NCBI GenBank assembly: GCA_031398915.1
Contig: JANNOG010000091.1
Coordinates: forward strand, 1 to 34,815
Direction of reading: 5' to 3'
DNA length: 34,815 nucleotides
Source: JANNOG01 sp031398915
GTDB taxonomy: Bacteria; Actinomycetota; Actinomycetes; Actinomycetales; JBBAYJ01
Shown: one piece after another, positions 16,113 to 23,221 of the stretch
How the letters are laid out: the number at the start of each line of letters is the position of its first letter
Position numbering within the stretch: position 1 is the stretch's first letter
Translations under genes and position numbers: made by a program
The notes under the pieces: model-generated
The model's input: only the letters and a program-made list of their open reading frames with translations
The model's database searches: none
What the model was told of the DNA's origin: nothing

Positions 16113-16874
16113 GTGCCGGTGTCGTGGTGGGTCGCTGGAGTCGTCCTGGTCGTCTGCGTCGCCGCGCCCTCTCTCGTCGAGTTGACCGTCTGGCGTCGCA
16201 GCGCCGTGGACACCCGATCCGTCGCCATCCAGTTGCACAACCGGCGGATCGCCCGGTGGCTCGTCGCCGTGGTCGCTCTGGCAGCCGCCCAGGTCGCGGT
16301 GGTTGCCGTCACGCTGGTCGAGGGATCACCGATCCGGTGGCTGGGGGGACCCGGTGAGGTCGGTCTGGTCGTGGTCGTCGCCCTGCTGATAGTGGGCACC
16401 GCGGCGGCTGTCGTGGCCCGACGTGGTGGCCGGACCCGGGAGGAGGGTGACGTCCCCACGGCGTGGCCCCTGCTCGTTCCGGTACTGCTGGGTGCGGGTG
16501 CCACCGAGGTGCTGTTTCGCGGCGCGATGTTGGCATGGGCTGTGGCGTCGCCGTTGGGGACAGTCGGCGGCGTCGCCCTGTCCGCGTTGGCATTCGGCGC
16601 CACCCGGGCACCGCGTGGCTGGTCGGCGACCATCGCAGCCACCGTTGCCGGCGCAGTCTTCGGCGTAGCGGTCGTGAGCACCGGCTGGGTGGTGGTCGCC
16701 GTACTCGCACACCCGGTGTTGTTGCTGGTGGTCGCCGCCGTGAACGCCCGCGGCCGCACCGCCGTCGCCGCCGGCGGGGCGTGCGGCGGCCACGACCCCA
16801 ACTCTCCGGCGTGTGCCGGCTGTCCGTTGGCGCCCGCCGCCGGGCGCCGAACCGCCGGTGCCGCCTCGGCGTGA
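16113..16874 (+). CDS. CPBP-like (Abi/Rce1-type) integral membrane protein with degenerate active-site motifs
   Basis: A 253-residue protein with about seven hydrophobic segments. The stretch GAGATEVLFRGAMLAW at about 128-143 aligns with the CPBP motif EExxxR but has Thr in place of the first Glu. The second motif, normally FGxxH, is FGATRAP, with Arg for His. A late His (VLAHPVLLLVVAAVN) fits the third motif. CPBP proteins are membrane proteases of the Rce1 fold; the lost residues suggest this copy may not cleave. The C-terminus has a Cys-rich tail, ACGGHDPNSPACAGCP. Its stop overlaps the GTG of menE (GTGA), so it is translationally coupled to the menaquinone genes. Confidence 0.72.
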   Translation: MPVSWWVAGVVLVVCVAAPSLVELTVWRRSAVDTRSVAIQLHNRRIARWLVAVVALAAAQVAVVAVTLVEGSPIRWLGGPGEVGLVVVVALLIVGTAAAVVARRGGRTREEGDVPTAWPLLVPVLLGAGATEVLFRGAMLAWAVASPLGTVGGVALSALAFGATRAPRGWSATIAATVAGAVFGVAVVSTGWVVVAVLAHPVLLLVVAAVNARGRTAVAAGGACGGHDPNSPACAGCPLAPAAGRRTAGAASA

Positions 16875-18181
16875 GCGGGCCGCCCCGGGTGATTCGCCGG
16901 GTCGCCGTGGGCGTCGGCCCCGACGCTGTTGACGACCTGCTGCCCGCACTGCGAGACGCACTGTCCGGTTCCGGGCCCGTGGTGCGGCCCCAGACGGTGC
17001 GCCCCGGCGACTCGACCGGCGCGCGCGAGATCCACCCGGAGCTGGCGCCGGACCCGGACCTGACGTTGGGCCCGGACGAGGACTCACCCGACGATCCGAC
17101 GGCTGTCGTCGTCGCCACCTCCGGCTCCACCGGTGAACCCAAGCCTGCCCTGCTCAGCGCGTCGGCACTGTTCGCCTCGGCCGCGGCCACTCATGATCGC
17201 CTGGGCGGTCCGGGAGTATGGCTGTTGGGCGTGCCCGGTCACACCGTCGCCGGCGTCATGGTCTGCGTCCGGTCGCTGGTGGCCCGCACCACTCCCGTAG
17301 TCGTCGACCTGGGCCGTGGGTTCGACTCCGACACGTTCACCCGGGCGGCTCGGCGACATGAGGCGCTGGCCGGCGGGCGCCGACGCTACGCCGCCCTGGT
17401 GCCCACCCAACTCGGGCGCCTGCTCGCCGGACCCACTGCGGGGGTGACGGCACTCGCTGCCCTGGACGCGGTCCTGATCGGTGGTGCCGGCCTTGCCCCA
17501 GGCCTGCGATCGAGGGCCGATGCCGCCGGAATCCGGGTGGTCTCGACATACGGCAGCAGTGAGACCGCCGGCGGCTGCGTCTACGACGGCGTTCCATTGG
17601 ACGGCGTGCAGGTCGACATCACCTCGGAAGGACGGATCGTGATCGGCGGCGCCCACGTCGCGCGCGGTTACCTGGGTCGACCCGGGCATCCCGCTTTTCA
17701 CGCCGACCCCGACGGCACCCGGCACTTCGTCACCGACGACGCGGGAGAGTGGGTACAGGATCGACTCAGGGTGGTCGGCAGGGTCGACGACATGATCGTC
17801 ACCGGGGGCTTCAAGGTCTCACCGCGAGCCGTCGAAGACGTGCTCGGCGCGCAAGCCGGCGTCGTCGAGGCCGTGGTGGTGGGGGTCACGGACGAGGAGT
17901 GGGGGCAGCGGGTGATCGCTGCGGTGGTCGCCTCTCCCGACGTCACCCTCGACCCGCTCACCCGGACGGCGGCCACCGCCCGATGGCGATCCGCCGTGAC
18001 CACGGCCCTGGGACGTTGGGCCGCCCCAGACATCCACCTCGTTTCTGACCTGCCGCTGATGGGTCCGGGCAAGCCCGACCGGCAGGCCGTCCTCGCATCG
18101 ATGACTGCCCGCGAGGCCGACCGGATGGGGCACGCAATCCCCACCCGGGGTGACGGCGCCCGGTCGGGCAAGGGACAGTAG
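16871..18181 (+). CDS. menE: o-Succinylbenzoate-CoA ligase
   Basis: A 436-residue ANL-superfamily acyl-CoA synthetase of the short actinobacterial type. It carries the P-loop TSGSTGEPKPALLS, GVPGHTVAGVMV, VPTQLGRLL, the substrate loop VSTYGSSETAGGCVYDG, VTDDAGEWVQDRLRVVGRVDD, MIVTGGFKVSPRAVEDVL and the adenylation Lys in GPGKPDRQAV. It activates o-succinylbenzoate with CoA, giving the MenB substrate. The GTG at 16871 overlaps the previous stop by 4 bp; the open frame upstream to 16463 lies inside the CPBP gene and is not used. It is followed after 4 bp by the PLDc_N gene and then menA, an operon running rightwards. Confidence 0.93.
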   Translation: MSGPPRVIRRVAVGVGPDAVDDLLPALRDALSGSGPVVRPQTVRPGDSTGAREIHPELAPDPDLTLGPDEDSPDDPTAVVVATSGSTGEPKPALLSASALFASAAATHDRLGGPGVWLLGVPGHTVAGVMVCVRSLVARTTPVVVDLGRGFDSDTFTRAARRHEALAGGRRRYAALVPTQLGRLLAGPTAGVTALAALDAVLIGGAGLAPGLRSRADAAGIRVVSTYGSSETAGGCVYDGVPLDGVQVDITSEGRIVIGGAHVARGYLGRPGHPAFHADPDGTRHFVTDDAGEWVQDRLRVVGRVDDMIVTGGFKVSPRAVEDVLGAQAGVVEAVVVGVTDEEWGQRVIAAVVASPDVTLDPLTRTAATARWRSAVTTALGRWAAPDIHLVSDLPLMGPGKPDRQAVLASMTAREADRMGHAIPTRGDGARSGKGQ

Positions 18182-18185
18182 GGGG

Positions 18186-18530
18186 ATGTTGCGGTACGTG
18201 CCCACGCTTCTCGTACTGGGTTTCGCGATCTACTGCGTCATCGACGTGGCCCGCAGTCCCGGCGACGAGGTGCGTGGCCTGCCTCGGTTGTTGTGGCTGG
18301 TGCTGGTCGTCCTGATCCCCGTGTTGGGTGGTCTCGCCTGGTTGATCGCCGGCCGTCCCCGTGATCCGCGACCGCCTGGTTCGTCACCACCACGCCCGCG
18401 CTCGGTCCCTCCCACCCGCGGCCCCGACGACGACCCCGACTTTCTACGGAGTCTGGACGAACCCAAGGACAAGCCCCGAAAGGGTGATGACTCGGGCGAG
18501 GGCACAGCCGAAGGTGATCGTTTGCAATGA
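18186..18530 (+). CDS. Small membrane protein with PLDc_N (phospholipase D N-terminal-type) domain
   Basis: A 114-residue protein with two membrane segments at about 4-22 (YVPTLLVLGFAIYCVIDVA) and 36-53 (LLWLVLVVLIPVLGGLAWLI). Between them lies a short loop, SPGDEVRGLPR, and the second segment ends in AGRPR. This double-helix pattern is the PLDc_N domain found in cardiolipin synthases, here alone without a phosphodiesterase domain. The remaining half is a charged Pro/Asp/Lys tail with no fold visible. It sits between menE and menA, a position I recall for similar small proteins in mycobacteria. Its function is unknown. Confidence 0.82.
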   Translation: MLRYVPTLLVLGFAIYCVIDVARSPGDEVRGLPRLLWLVLVVLIPVLGGLAWLIAGRPRDPRPPGSSPPRPRSVPPTRGPDDDPDFLRSLDEPKDKPRKGDDSGEGTAEGDRLQ

Positions 18531-18566
18531 CGTCACGCTGTGCAACTCTTGTCGATCGTGGGGACC

Positions 18567-19433
18567 ATGGGGGATTGGATCGCAGGAGCGCGACCCCGCA
18601 CTCTGCCTGCAGCACTAGCGCCCGTGGCGGCGGGCACCGGTAGCGCAATCGGACTCGGGGTGATTGCACCGAGTGAGGCTTTCCTCGCACTCTGTGTCTC
18701 TCTCGCCCTGCAAATCGGCGTGAACTACGCCAACGACTACTCCGATGGCATCCGCGGTACGGATGCCGATCGCGTCGGTCCGATGCGCCTGGTGGGCAGC
18801 GGGACCGCCAGCCCACGTGCCGTCCTCGGCGCTGCCCTGGCCTCGTTCGCCGTTGCTGCGGTAGCCGGCGTCGCGCTGATCGCGACGAGCGGCCATTGGT
18901 GGTTGGCCCTGGTGGGCGCCGCCGCGATCGCTGCCGCCTGGTTCTACACCGGCGGACGCCGGCCGTACGGCTACACCGGACTGGGCGAGGTGTCGGTGTT
19001 CGTGTTCTTCGGCCTGGTCGCGGTCCTGGGTACGACGTACACCCAGGCCGACCGCGTGACACTCGGCACCGTCGCCGCCGCAGTCGGGGTGGGCGCGTTG
19101 GCGTGCGCCCTGCTGGTGGTCAACAACCTGCGCGACTTGGACACGGACGAGGACGCCGGTAAGCGCACGCTGGCGGTTCGCGTGGGCGCCACGAGAACTC
19201 GCCAGTTCTACCTCGTGCTGCTGGCCCTTCCCGTGGCGTGCGCGGTCGTCGCCGCCGTCAGCACCACCTGGTGGGCGTTGCTGGCGGTCCCGACGGCCGT
19301 GTTGGGCATCCGACCGGCGCGCGTCGTGGCCTCCGGGGCCACCGGCCGGGACCTCGTCGCCGTCCTTGGTGGCACCGGCGCCTACCAGTTGGGGTTCGGA
19401 GTCCTGCTCGGCGTGGGTCTCGCGCTGGCGTGA
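18567..19433 (+). CDS. menA: 1,4-dihydroxy-2-naphthoate polyprenyltransferase
   Basis: A 288-residue UbiA-family membrane enzyme that attaches the polyprenyl chain to 1,4-dihydroxy-2-naphthoate, giving demethylmenaquinone. The first Asp-rich site is NYANDYSDGIRGTDADRVGP and the second NNLRDLDTDEDAGKRTLAVRVG; both bind the Mg-diphosphate of the prenyl donor. About eight or nine membrane segments surround them. The start MGDWIAGARPRTLPAALAPV is typical of MenA, so I prefer ATG 18567 over the frame opening at 18540. It lies 36 bp after the PLDc_N gene and 9 bp before the hemerythrin-like gene. Confidence 0.95.
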   Translation: MGDWIAGARPRTLPAALAPVAAGTGSAIGLGVIAPSEAFLALCVSLALQIGVNYANDYSDGIRGTDADRVGPMRLVGSGTASPRAVLGAALASFAVAAVAGVALIATSGHWWLALVGAAAIAAAWFYTGGRRPYGYTGLGEVSVFVFFGLVAVLGTTYTQADRVTLGTVAAAVGVGALACALLVVNNLRDLDTDEDAGKRTLAVRVGATRTRQFYLVLLALPVACAVVAAVSTTWWALLAVPTAVLGIRPARVVASGATGRDLVAVLGGTGAYQLGFGVLLGVGLALA

Positions 19434-19442
19434 GGGGCTGAC

Positions 19443-20153
19443 ATGAGGCACCGGATGGTCGGGGGCGAGGCCTACGCCAGCTACGTGGTCGACGTCCATC
19501 GGATGTTCAACCGCGAGTTCGCCCTGCTACCCGATCGACTATTGGCCGTTACCGATGGCGACGAGGTGCGAGCCCGGCTGGTCGGCTCCTGGGCATGGGA
19601 GGTGTTGGACGCCCTCCATCACTACCGCGACGCCCAGTCCCAGCTGTTGTGGCCGACATTGCGCGATCGGATGTCCATGGACGACGTCGGCGTGGTCGTC
19701 GTCGCCCGAGCGCGTGACCAGCTGACGGCCTTGGATCGCCCTCGGGGGACCGCCCAGGCCGCCGCGTTGCGATTCCAGGACGGTGGCGGGCTCGACGATG
19801 GCCAACACTGCGGCTCGACGATGAGGGGCATGCGGGATCCACTGCAGCGTGCGCTGCGTACGGTCGAACATCGCCTCGGACCGATCATCGACGCCCACTT
19901 CGCCCCCACCGAGCGGGCCACCCTGGCCAACGCGGTGTGGCGGTGCGCCCGAGGGTCGCGACAGCGCTCGTTGCTGGCAGCCGTGCTGGAGGGCTCGACC
20001 ACGCCCGATAGAACCCTGCGTGACGCACCCGCGATGTGGCGCTGGTTGGTCGGCCCACTCGTCATCGAGCCACACACCCGGCGGATGGCTGCCGTTCGGG
20101 AGGTGCCCGCGGTTGCCTCGCCCGAACCGCACCCGGCAGACGACCTACCCTGA
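19443..20153 (+). CDS. Hemerythrin-like (HHE) domain protein, metal ligands partly lost
   Basis: A 236-residue soluble, mainly helical protein. VVDVHRMFNREFALLPDRL and VLDALHHYRDAQSQLLWPTLRDRM resemble the first two helices of bacterial HHE cation-binding proteins, where H-x-x-x-E and a His pair bind a di-iron centre. Here the Glu of the second helix is Gln (SQLLWP), and the third helix lacks a clear H-x-x-x-E. PIIDAHFAPTERATL could supply another His/Glu pair. The C-terminal part (MWRWLVGPLVIEPHTRRMAAV) resembles the tails of actinobacterial hemerythrin proteins. It lies directly after menA and before the DUF4229 and haemoglobin genes, so a role in redox or gas sensing is possible but unproven. 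Confidence 0.65.
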   Translation: MRHRMVGGEAYASYVVDVHRMFNREFALLPDRLLAVTDGDEVRARLVGSWAWEVLDALHHYRDAQSQLLWPTLRDRMSMDDVGVVVVARARDQLTALDRPRGTAQAAALRFQDGGGLDDGQHCGSTMRGMRDPLQRALRTVEHRLGPIIDAHFAPTERATLANAVWRCARGSRQRSLLAAVLEGSTTPDRTLRDAPAMWRWLVGPLVIEPHTRRMAAVREVPAVASPEPHPADDLP

Positions 20154-20157
20154 CACC

Positions 20158-20556
20158 ATGCGTCCGTTCGCGGTGTATTCGGCCATGCGCCTGGGTCTGT
20201 TTCTGTCCTGCCTGGTGGTGCTGCTTGCCCTCGGGGCGCGCGGCGTCCTGGCTGTTCTGCTGGCCGCCGTCATTTCGCTGGCACTGTCCTACGTCCTGTT
20301 GCGACGCCAACGCGACTCGGTGGCTCGGGCACTGCTGGCGCGCCGCGCCGGGGTGTCGTCGACGTCTCAGAGTTTCGGCGAGTTCCTCCGTTCGGACGCC
20401 GCCGCCGAGGATGCCGCCGCAGACGCCGCGGCCGCCAAGTCGGACGCGGCCGCCACCAGGGCGGACGTCGCGGCCGCCAAGTCCGACGCCGCCGCCGCCA
20501 AGTCCGACGTTCCCGCCAAGGCGGACGCCACGCGTCCCGGAACGACCAGATCGTGA
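20158..20556 (+). CDS. DUF4229 membrane protein with heptad-repeat Ala/Lys/Asp tail
   Basis: A 132-residue protein. MRPFAVYSAMRLGLFLSCLVV and the next hydrophobic stretch (VLAVLLAAVISLALSYVLL) form two membrane helices, followed by RRQRDSVARALLARR, the usual DUF4229 layout. After residue 80 the protein becomes a low-complexity tail of Ala, Lys, Ser and Asp in seven-residue repeats. The function of the family is unknown. The ATG at 20158 is 4 bp past the previous stop, and the stop overlaps the GTG of the globin gene by 4 bp. Confidence 0.8.
   Translation: MRPFAVYSAMRLGLFLSCLVVLLALGARGVLAVLLAAVISLALSYVLLRRQRDSVARALLARRAGVSSTSQSFGEFLRSDAAAEDAAADAAAAKSDAAATRADVAAAKSDAAAAKSDVPAKADATRPGTTRS
20437..20520 (+). 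repeat. Four 21-bp (seven-residue) repeats in DUF4229 tail
   Basis: Four units at 20437-20457, 20458-20478, 20479-20499 and 20500-20520 encode KSDAAAT, RADVAAA, KSDAAAA and KSDVPAK. The pattern basic-x-Asp-Ala/Val-Ala is repeated in register, and the DNA repeats the gccgccaagtccgacg core. It predicts a charged amphipathic helix on the cytoplasmic side. Confidence 0.75.
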
Positions 20557-20948
20557 CCGAAGCGGCAGCGCCGTCCTTCTACGACCAGGTGGGCGGGCAC
20601 GACACGTTCGTGGCCCTGGTCAAGCAGTTCTACATCGGGGTGGCCGGCGATCCGGAGCTGCGGGCGATGTACCCGGAGGCGGATCTGGGCCCCGCCGAAC
20701 AGCGGCTCCTGCTGTTCCTGGAGCAGTACTGGGGCGGGCCGACCACCTACAGCGACCAACGTGGTCACCCGCGCCTGCGGATGCGCCACGCGCCCTACGC
20801 CGTGGACAATGCCGCCAGAGACCGATGGCTGACGCACATGCGGGCCGCCGTGGACTCGCTGAACCTCGCCCCAGCCCAGCACTCTCAGCTGTGGGACTAC
20901 CTCGAGCGGGCCGCCTGGAGCATGGTCAACACAGCGGACTCGCTGTAG
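20553..20948 (+). CDS. glbO: Group II truncated haemoglobin
   Basis: A 131-residue 2-on-2 globin. It has FYDQVGGHDTFVALVKQFY with Tyr at B10, MYPEADLGPAEQRLLLFL with Tyr at the CD1 region, QYWGGPTTYSDQRGHPRLRMRH with the proximal His at RMRHAPYAV, and Trp G8 in DRWLTHMRAAV. These fit the TrHbII/GlbO class, which binds O2 and is linked to respiration and oxidative stress in mycobacteria. The GTG at 20553 overlaps the DUF4229 stop. As in M. tuberculosis, an alpha-glucosidase gene follows directly. Confidence 0.95.
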   Translation: MTEAAAPSFYDQVGGHDTFVALVKQFYIGVAGDPELRAMYPEADLGPAEQRLLLFLEQYWGGPTTYSDQRGHPRLRMRHAPYAVDNAARDRWLTHMRAAVDSLNLAPAQHSQLWDYLERAAWSMVNTADSL

Positions 20949-20984
20949 CCGCAGGGCATCGCCGCAGTGTGGTTGGGTGCTGGG

Positions 20985-22691
20985 GTGAGCGATGCGGAGT
21001 CGGGCAGCGAGTGGTGGCGCAACGCAGTGATCTACCAGATCTACCCACGGTCGTTCGCCGACTCGGACGGTGACGGGATCGGGGACCTGCCGGGCATCAC
21101 CGCCCGCCTGCCGCACCTCGTGGATCTGGGCGTGGACGCGATCTGGCTGTCGCCGTTCTACCGCTCGCCGATGCACGATGCCGGTTACGACGTCGCCGAC
21201 TTCCGTGACGTCGATCCGCTGTTCGGGTCGTTGGCCGACGCGGACGCGCTGATCCTGGAGGCTCATCGACTCGGCATCCGGGTCATCGTCGACCTGGTGC
21301 CCAACCACACGTCGAACGACCATGCCTGGTTCCGGGCCGCCGTCGCCGCACCTGCGGGCAGCCCTGAGCGAGGTCGATACATCTTCCGCGACGGTCGCGG
21401 ACCCACCGGGGATCAGCCGCCCAACAACTGGCGATCGGTGTTCGGTGGATCCGCCTGGACCCGGGTCACCGACACCGACGGCCCTGCCGGGCAGTGGTAC
21501 CTCCACCTCTTCGATTCGTCCCAGCCCGATCTTGACTGGTCCAACCGCGAGGTCCACGACGAGGTCTTGGACGTCATGCGGTTCTGGCTGGACCGTGGCG
21601 TCGACGGCTTCCGCGTCGACGTCGCCCACAGCTTGATCAAGGTCGACGCCCTGCCGGACTGGCACTACCCCGCCGAGCAGCACGACGCCTTCGCGGCGGA
21701 CGACCCCTCGGGTGAGCGGCCACCGATGTGGGACCAGGAGGACGTCCACGAGGTGTACCGCGAGTGGCGCCGGTTGCTCGCCTCGTACCCGAACGATCGA
21801 ATCGCCGTCGCCGAGGCGTGGGTCTTCCCGTATTCGCGCCTGGCCCGCTACTCCCGCCCGGACGAACTGCATCAGGCGTTCAACTTCCCGTTCCTGGAGA
21901 CCCCGTGGCAGGCGCAGCGGCAGCGGGCGATCATCGACCTGTCGATACGCGAGTCCCGGGTCGTCGGTGCGCCGGTGACCTGGGTGTTGAGCAATCACGA
22001 CGTCGTCCGACACGCCACTCGGTTCGGCTACGCGCCCGGTGATCCGATCGCCACCGGCCACGCCGGGATCAGTGCGAGGGATCCGCAACCCGATGCGGAA
22101 CTCGGCCTGCGGCGAGCCCGGGCGGCCACCCTCCTCATGCTGTCCCTGCCTGGATCCGCCTACCTCTACCAGGGAGAAGAGCTGGGCCTACCCGAGCACA
22201 CCACGCTGGTCGACGAGGCGCGCCAAGACCCGACGTACTTCCGAAGCGGCGGCGAGATGGTCGGGCGTGACGGGTGCCGGGTGCCGATTCCGTGGTCGGG
22301 AACCGAGGCGTCCTACGGTTTCGGGCCGACGAGCCGTTCGTGGTTGCCGCAACCGAGCGGCTGGGGCGGGCTCAGTCGCGACGCCCAGGCAGGCGTCGGC
22401 GGATCCACCCTCGAGATGTACCGCTCGGCCCTGCAGCTGCGGCGCAGCCTCGGGCTCGGTCTGGGTGCGGTGGCGTGGGTGGAGGGTTACGACGAGGCGA
22501 GTGTCGTCGCGCTGCGTCGCGGTGACGTGTGGGTTCTGGCCAATCTGGGAGCTGAGCCGGTTGCGCTCCCGGCGGGCGCCGAGGTTCTGGTGTCCAGCGC
22601 CGAGCTGACCCCTGTCGAGGACGGCTGCGTGCTCGGCACGGACGTCACCGTGTGGCTTCGACTGCCGAGCGGGACGGTCGCCGGAACGTGA
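20985..22691 (+). CDS. aglA: GH13 alpha-glucosidase / oligo-1,6-glucosidase type
   Basis: A 568-residue glycoside hydrolase family 13 enzyme that cleaves terminal alpha-glucosidic bonds, acting in the cytoplasm since no signal peptide is seen. It has WWRNAVIYQIYPRSFADSDGDGIGD, region I DLVPNHTSNDH, region II DGFRVDVAHSL (nucleophile Asp), region III AVAEAWVF (acid/base Glu) and region IV VLSNHDVVRHATRF (third Asp). A Ca-binding-like SDGDGIGD loop and a C-terminal beta domain (VVALRRGDVWVLANLG) are present. GTG at 20967 would add six residues; I prefer 20985. Its 3' end overlaps the convergent thioesterase gene by 47 bp. Confidence 0.93.
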   Translation: MSDAESGSEWWRNAVIYQIYPRSFADSDGDGIGDLPGITARLPHLVDLGVDAIWLSPFYRSPMHDAGYDVADFRDVDPLFGSLADADALILEAHRLGIRVIVDLVPNHTSNDHAWFRAAVAAPAGSPERGRYIFRDGRGPTGDQPPNNWRSVFGGSAWTRVTDTDGPAGQWYLHLFDSSQPDLDWSNREVHDEVLDVMRFWLDRGVDGFRVDVAHSLIKVDALPDWHYPAEQHDAFAADDPSGERPPMWDQEDVHEVYREWRRLLASYPNDRIAVAEAWVFPYSRLARYSRPDELHQAFNFPFLETPWQAQRQRAIIDLSIRESRVVGAPVTWVLSNHDVVRHATRFGYAPGDPIATGHAGISARDPQPDAELGLRRARAATLLMLSLPGSAYLYQGEELGLPEHTTLVDEARQDPTYFRSGGEMVGRDGCRVPIPWSGTEASYGFGPTSRSWLPQPSGWGGLSRDAQAGVGGSTLEMYRSALQLRRSLGLGLGAVAWVEGYDEASVVALRRGDVWVLANLGAEPVALPAGAEVLVSSAELTPVEDGCVLGTDVTVWLRLPSGTVAGT

Positions 22692-23175
22692 TGGGCGGGC
22701 CGGCGATGTCGGCGAGCACGGCCCTTTCGTCGTCGGTGAGTCGCCGTACCGAGTCGGCCGCCAGGTCGAAGGCCACCATCGTGGTGCAGGCTCGGGCGAA
22801 CACCTGAGGGCCCTCGGCGGAGCCGGCTCGTGAAGGGGCCGCGGATTCCACCGATTCCACCGATTCCGCGGATTCCACCGATTCCACCGATTCCACTGAG
22901 GAGGACAGGTCGAATCCCGCCCCACCGACTCCCGAGCACCACATCCGCACGATGACGCCCGCCGAGCGATAGGTCAGTGGCCGCAGGTACTCGATCTCGT
23001 GACGGACCACCAACATGGCGAACAGGCCAGGTGTGCGCGCCATCGACAACCCCTCGACCCGAGCCTGTTCGAGAAGCCTCAGGAACTCGGTGTTGTTGAC
23101 GTGGCCATAGGCGTCCATGTCGGACCACCGCAGCGGCACCGGGACTGCCACGCCCACGCTCGCGTCATCGGTCAT
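22645..23175 (-). CDS. 4HBT-type hotdog acyl-CoA thioesterase with VES-repeat insertion
   Basis: A 176-residue protein from ATG 23175. The hotdog core begins with PLRWSDMDAYGHVNNTEFLRLLEQARVE, where Asp is the likely catalytic residue as in 4-hydroxybenzoyl-CoA thioesterases. VVRHEIEYLRPLTY, VIVRMWCSGVGGAGFDLSS and FARACTTMVAFDLAADSVRRL follow. Between the last two strands is an inserted acidic run of six three-residue units (VES or AES) followed by a Gly/Ala/Ser linker. It corresponds in position to M. tuberculosis Rv2475c, which also lies between aglA and ettA. Substrate unknown; a 1,4-dihydroxynaphthoyl-CoA thioesterase role is possible because menaquinone genes are close, but this is speculation. 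Confidence 0.85.
   Translation of the reverse strand: MTDDASVGVAVPVPLRWSDMDAYGHVNNTEFLRLLEQARVEGLSMARTPGLFAMLVVRHEIEYLRPLTYRSAGVIVRMWCSGVGGAGFDLSSSVESVESVESAESVESVESAAPSRAGSAEGPQVFARACTTMVAFDLAADSVRRLTDDERAVLADIAGPPITFRRPSRSAVEATR
22844..22897 (-). repeat. Six tandem 9-bp repeats (VES coding) inside thioesterase gene
   Basis: On the plus strand the unit gattccacc occurs at 22844, 22853, 22871 and 22880, with variants gattccgcg at 22862 and gattccact at 22889: six contiguous units, 54 bp. In the gene frame each gives Val-Glu-Ser (one Ala-Glu-Ser). The 9-bp period keeps the frame whatever the copy number. Confidence 0.93.
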
Positions 23176-23221
23176 GACCGGCATGCTGCCACGGGCCGGC
23201 AGACCCGGTTACCGTGCGGTA

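Noticed and set aside
16083..16238. N-terminal extension of MenD upstream of ATG 16082
   Set aside because: The extra residues are Asp/Arg-rich and unlike the family, and the region is needed for the divergent gene start.
20367..22088. A 573-codon minus-strand frame across DUF4229, glbO and aglA
   Set aside because: It lies opposite three well-supported genes and shows no family motif, only shadow-type composition.
22844..22897. CRISPR-like array
   Set aside because: The repeats are 9 bp, contiguous and without spacers, and they lie in frame inside a gene.
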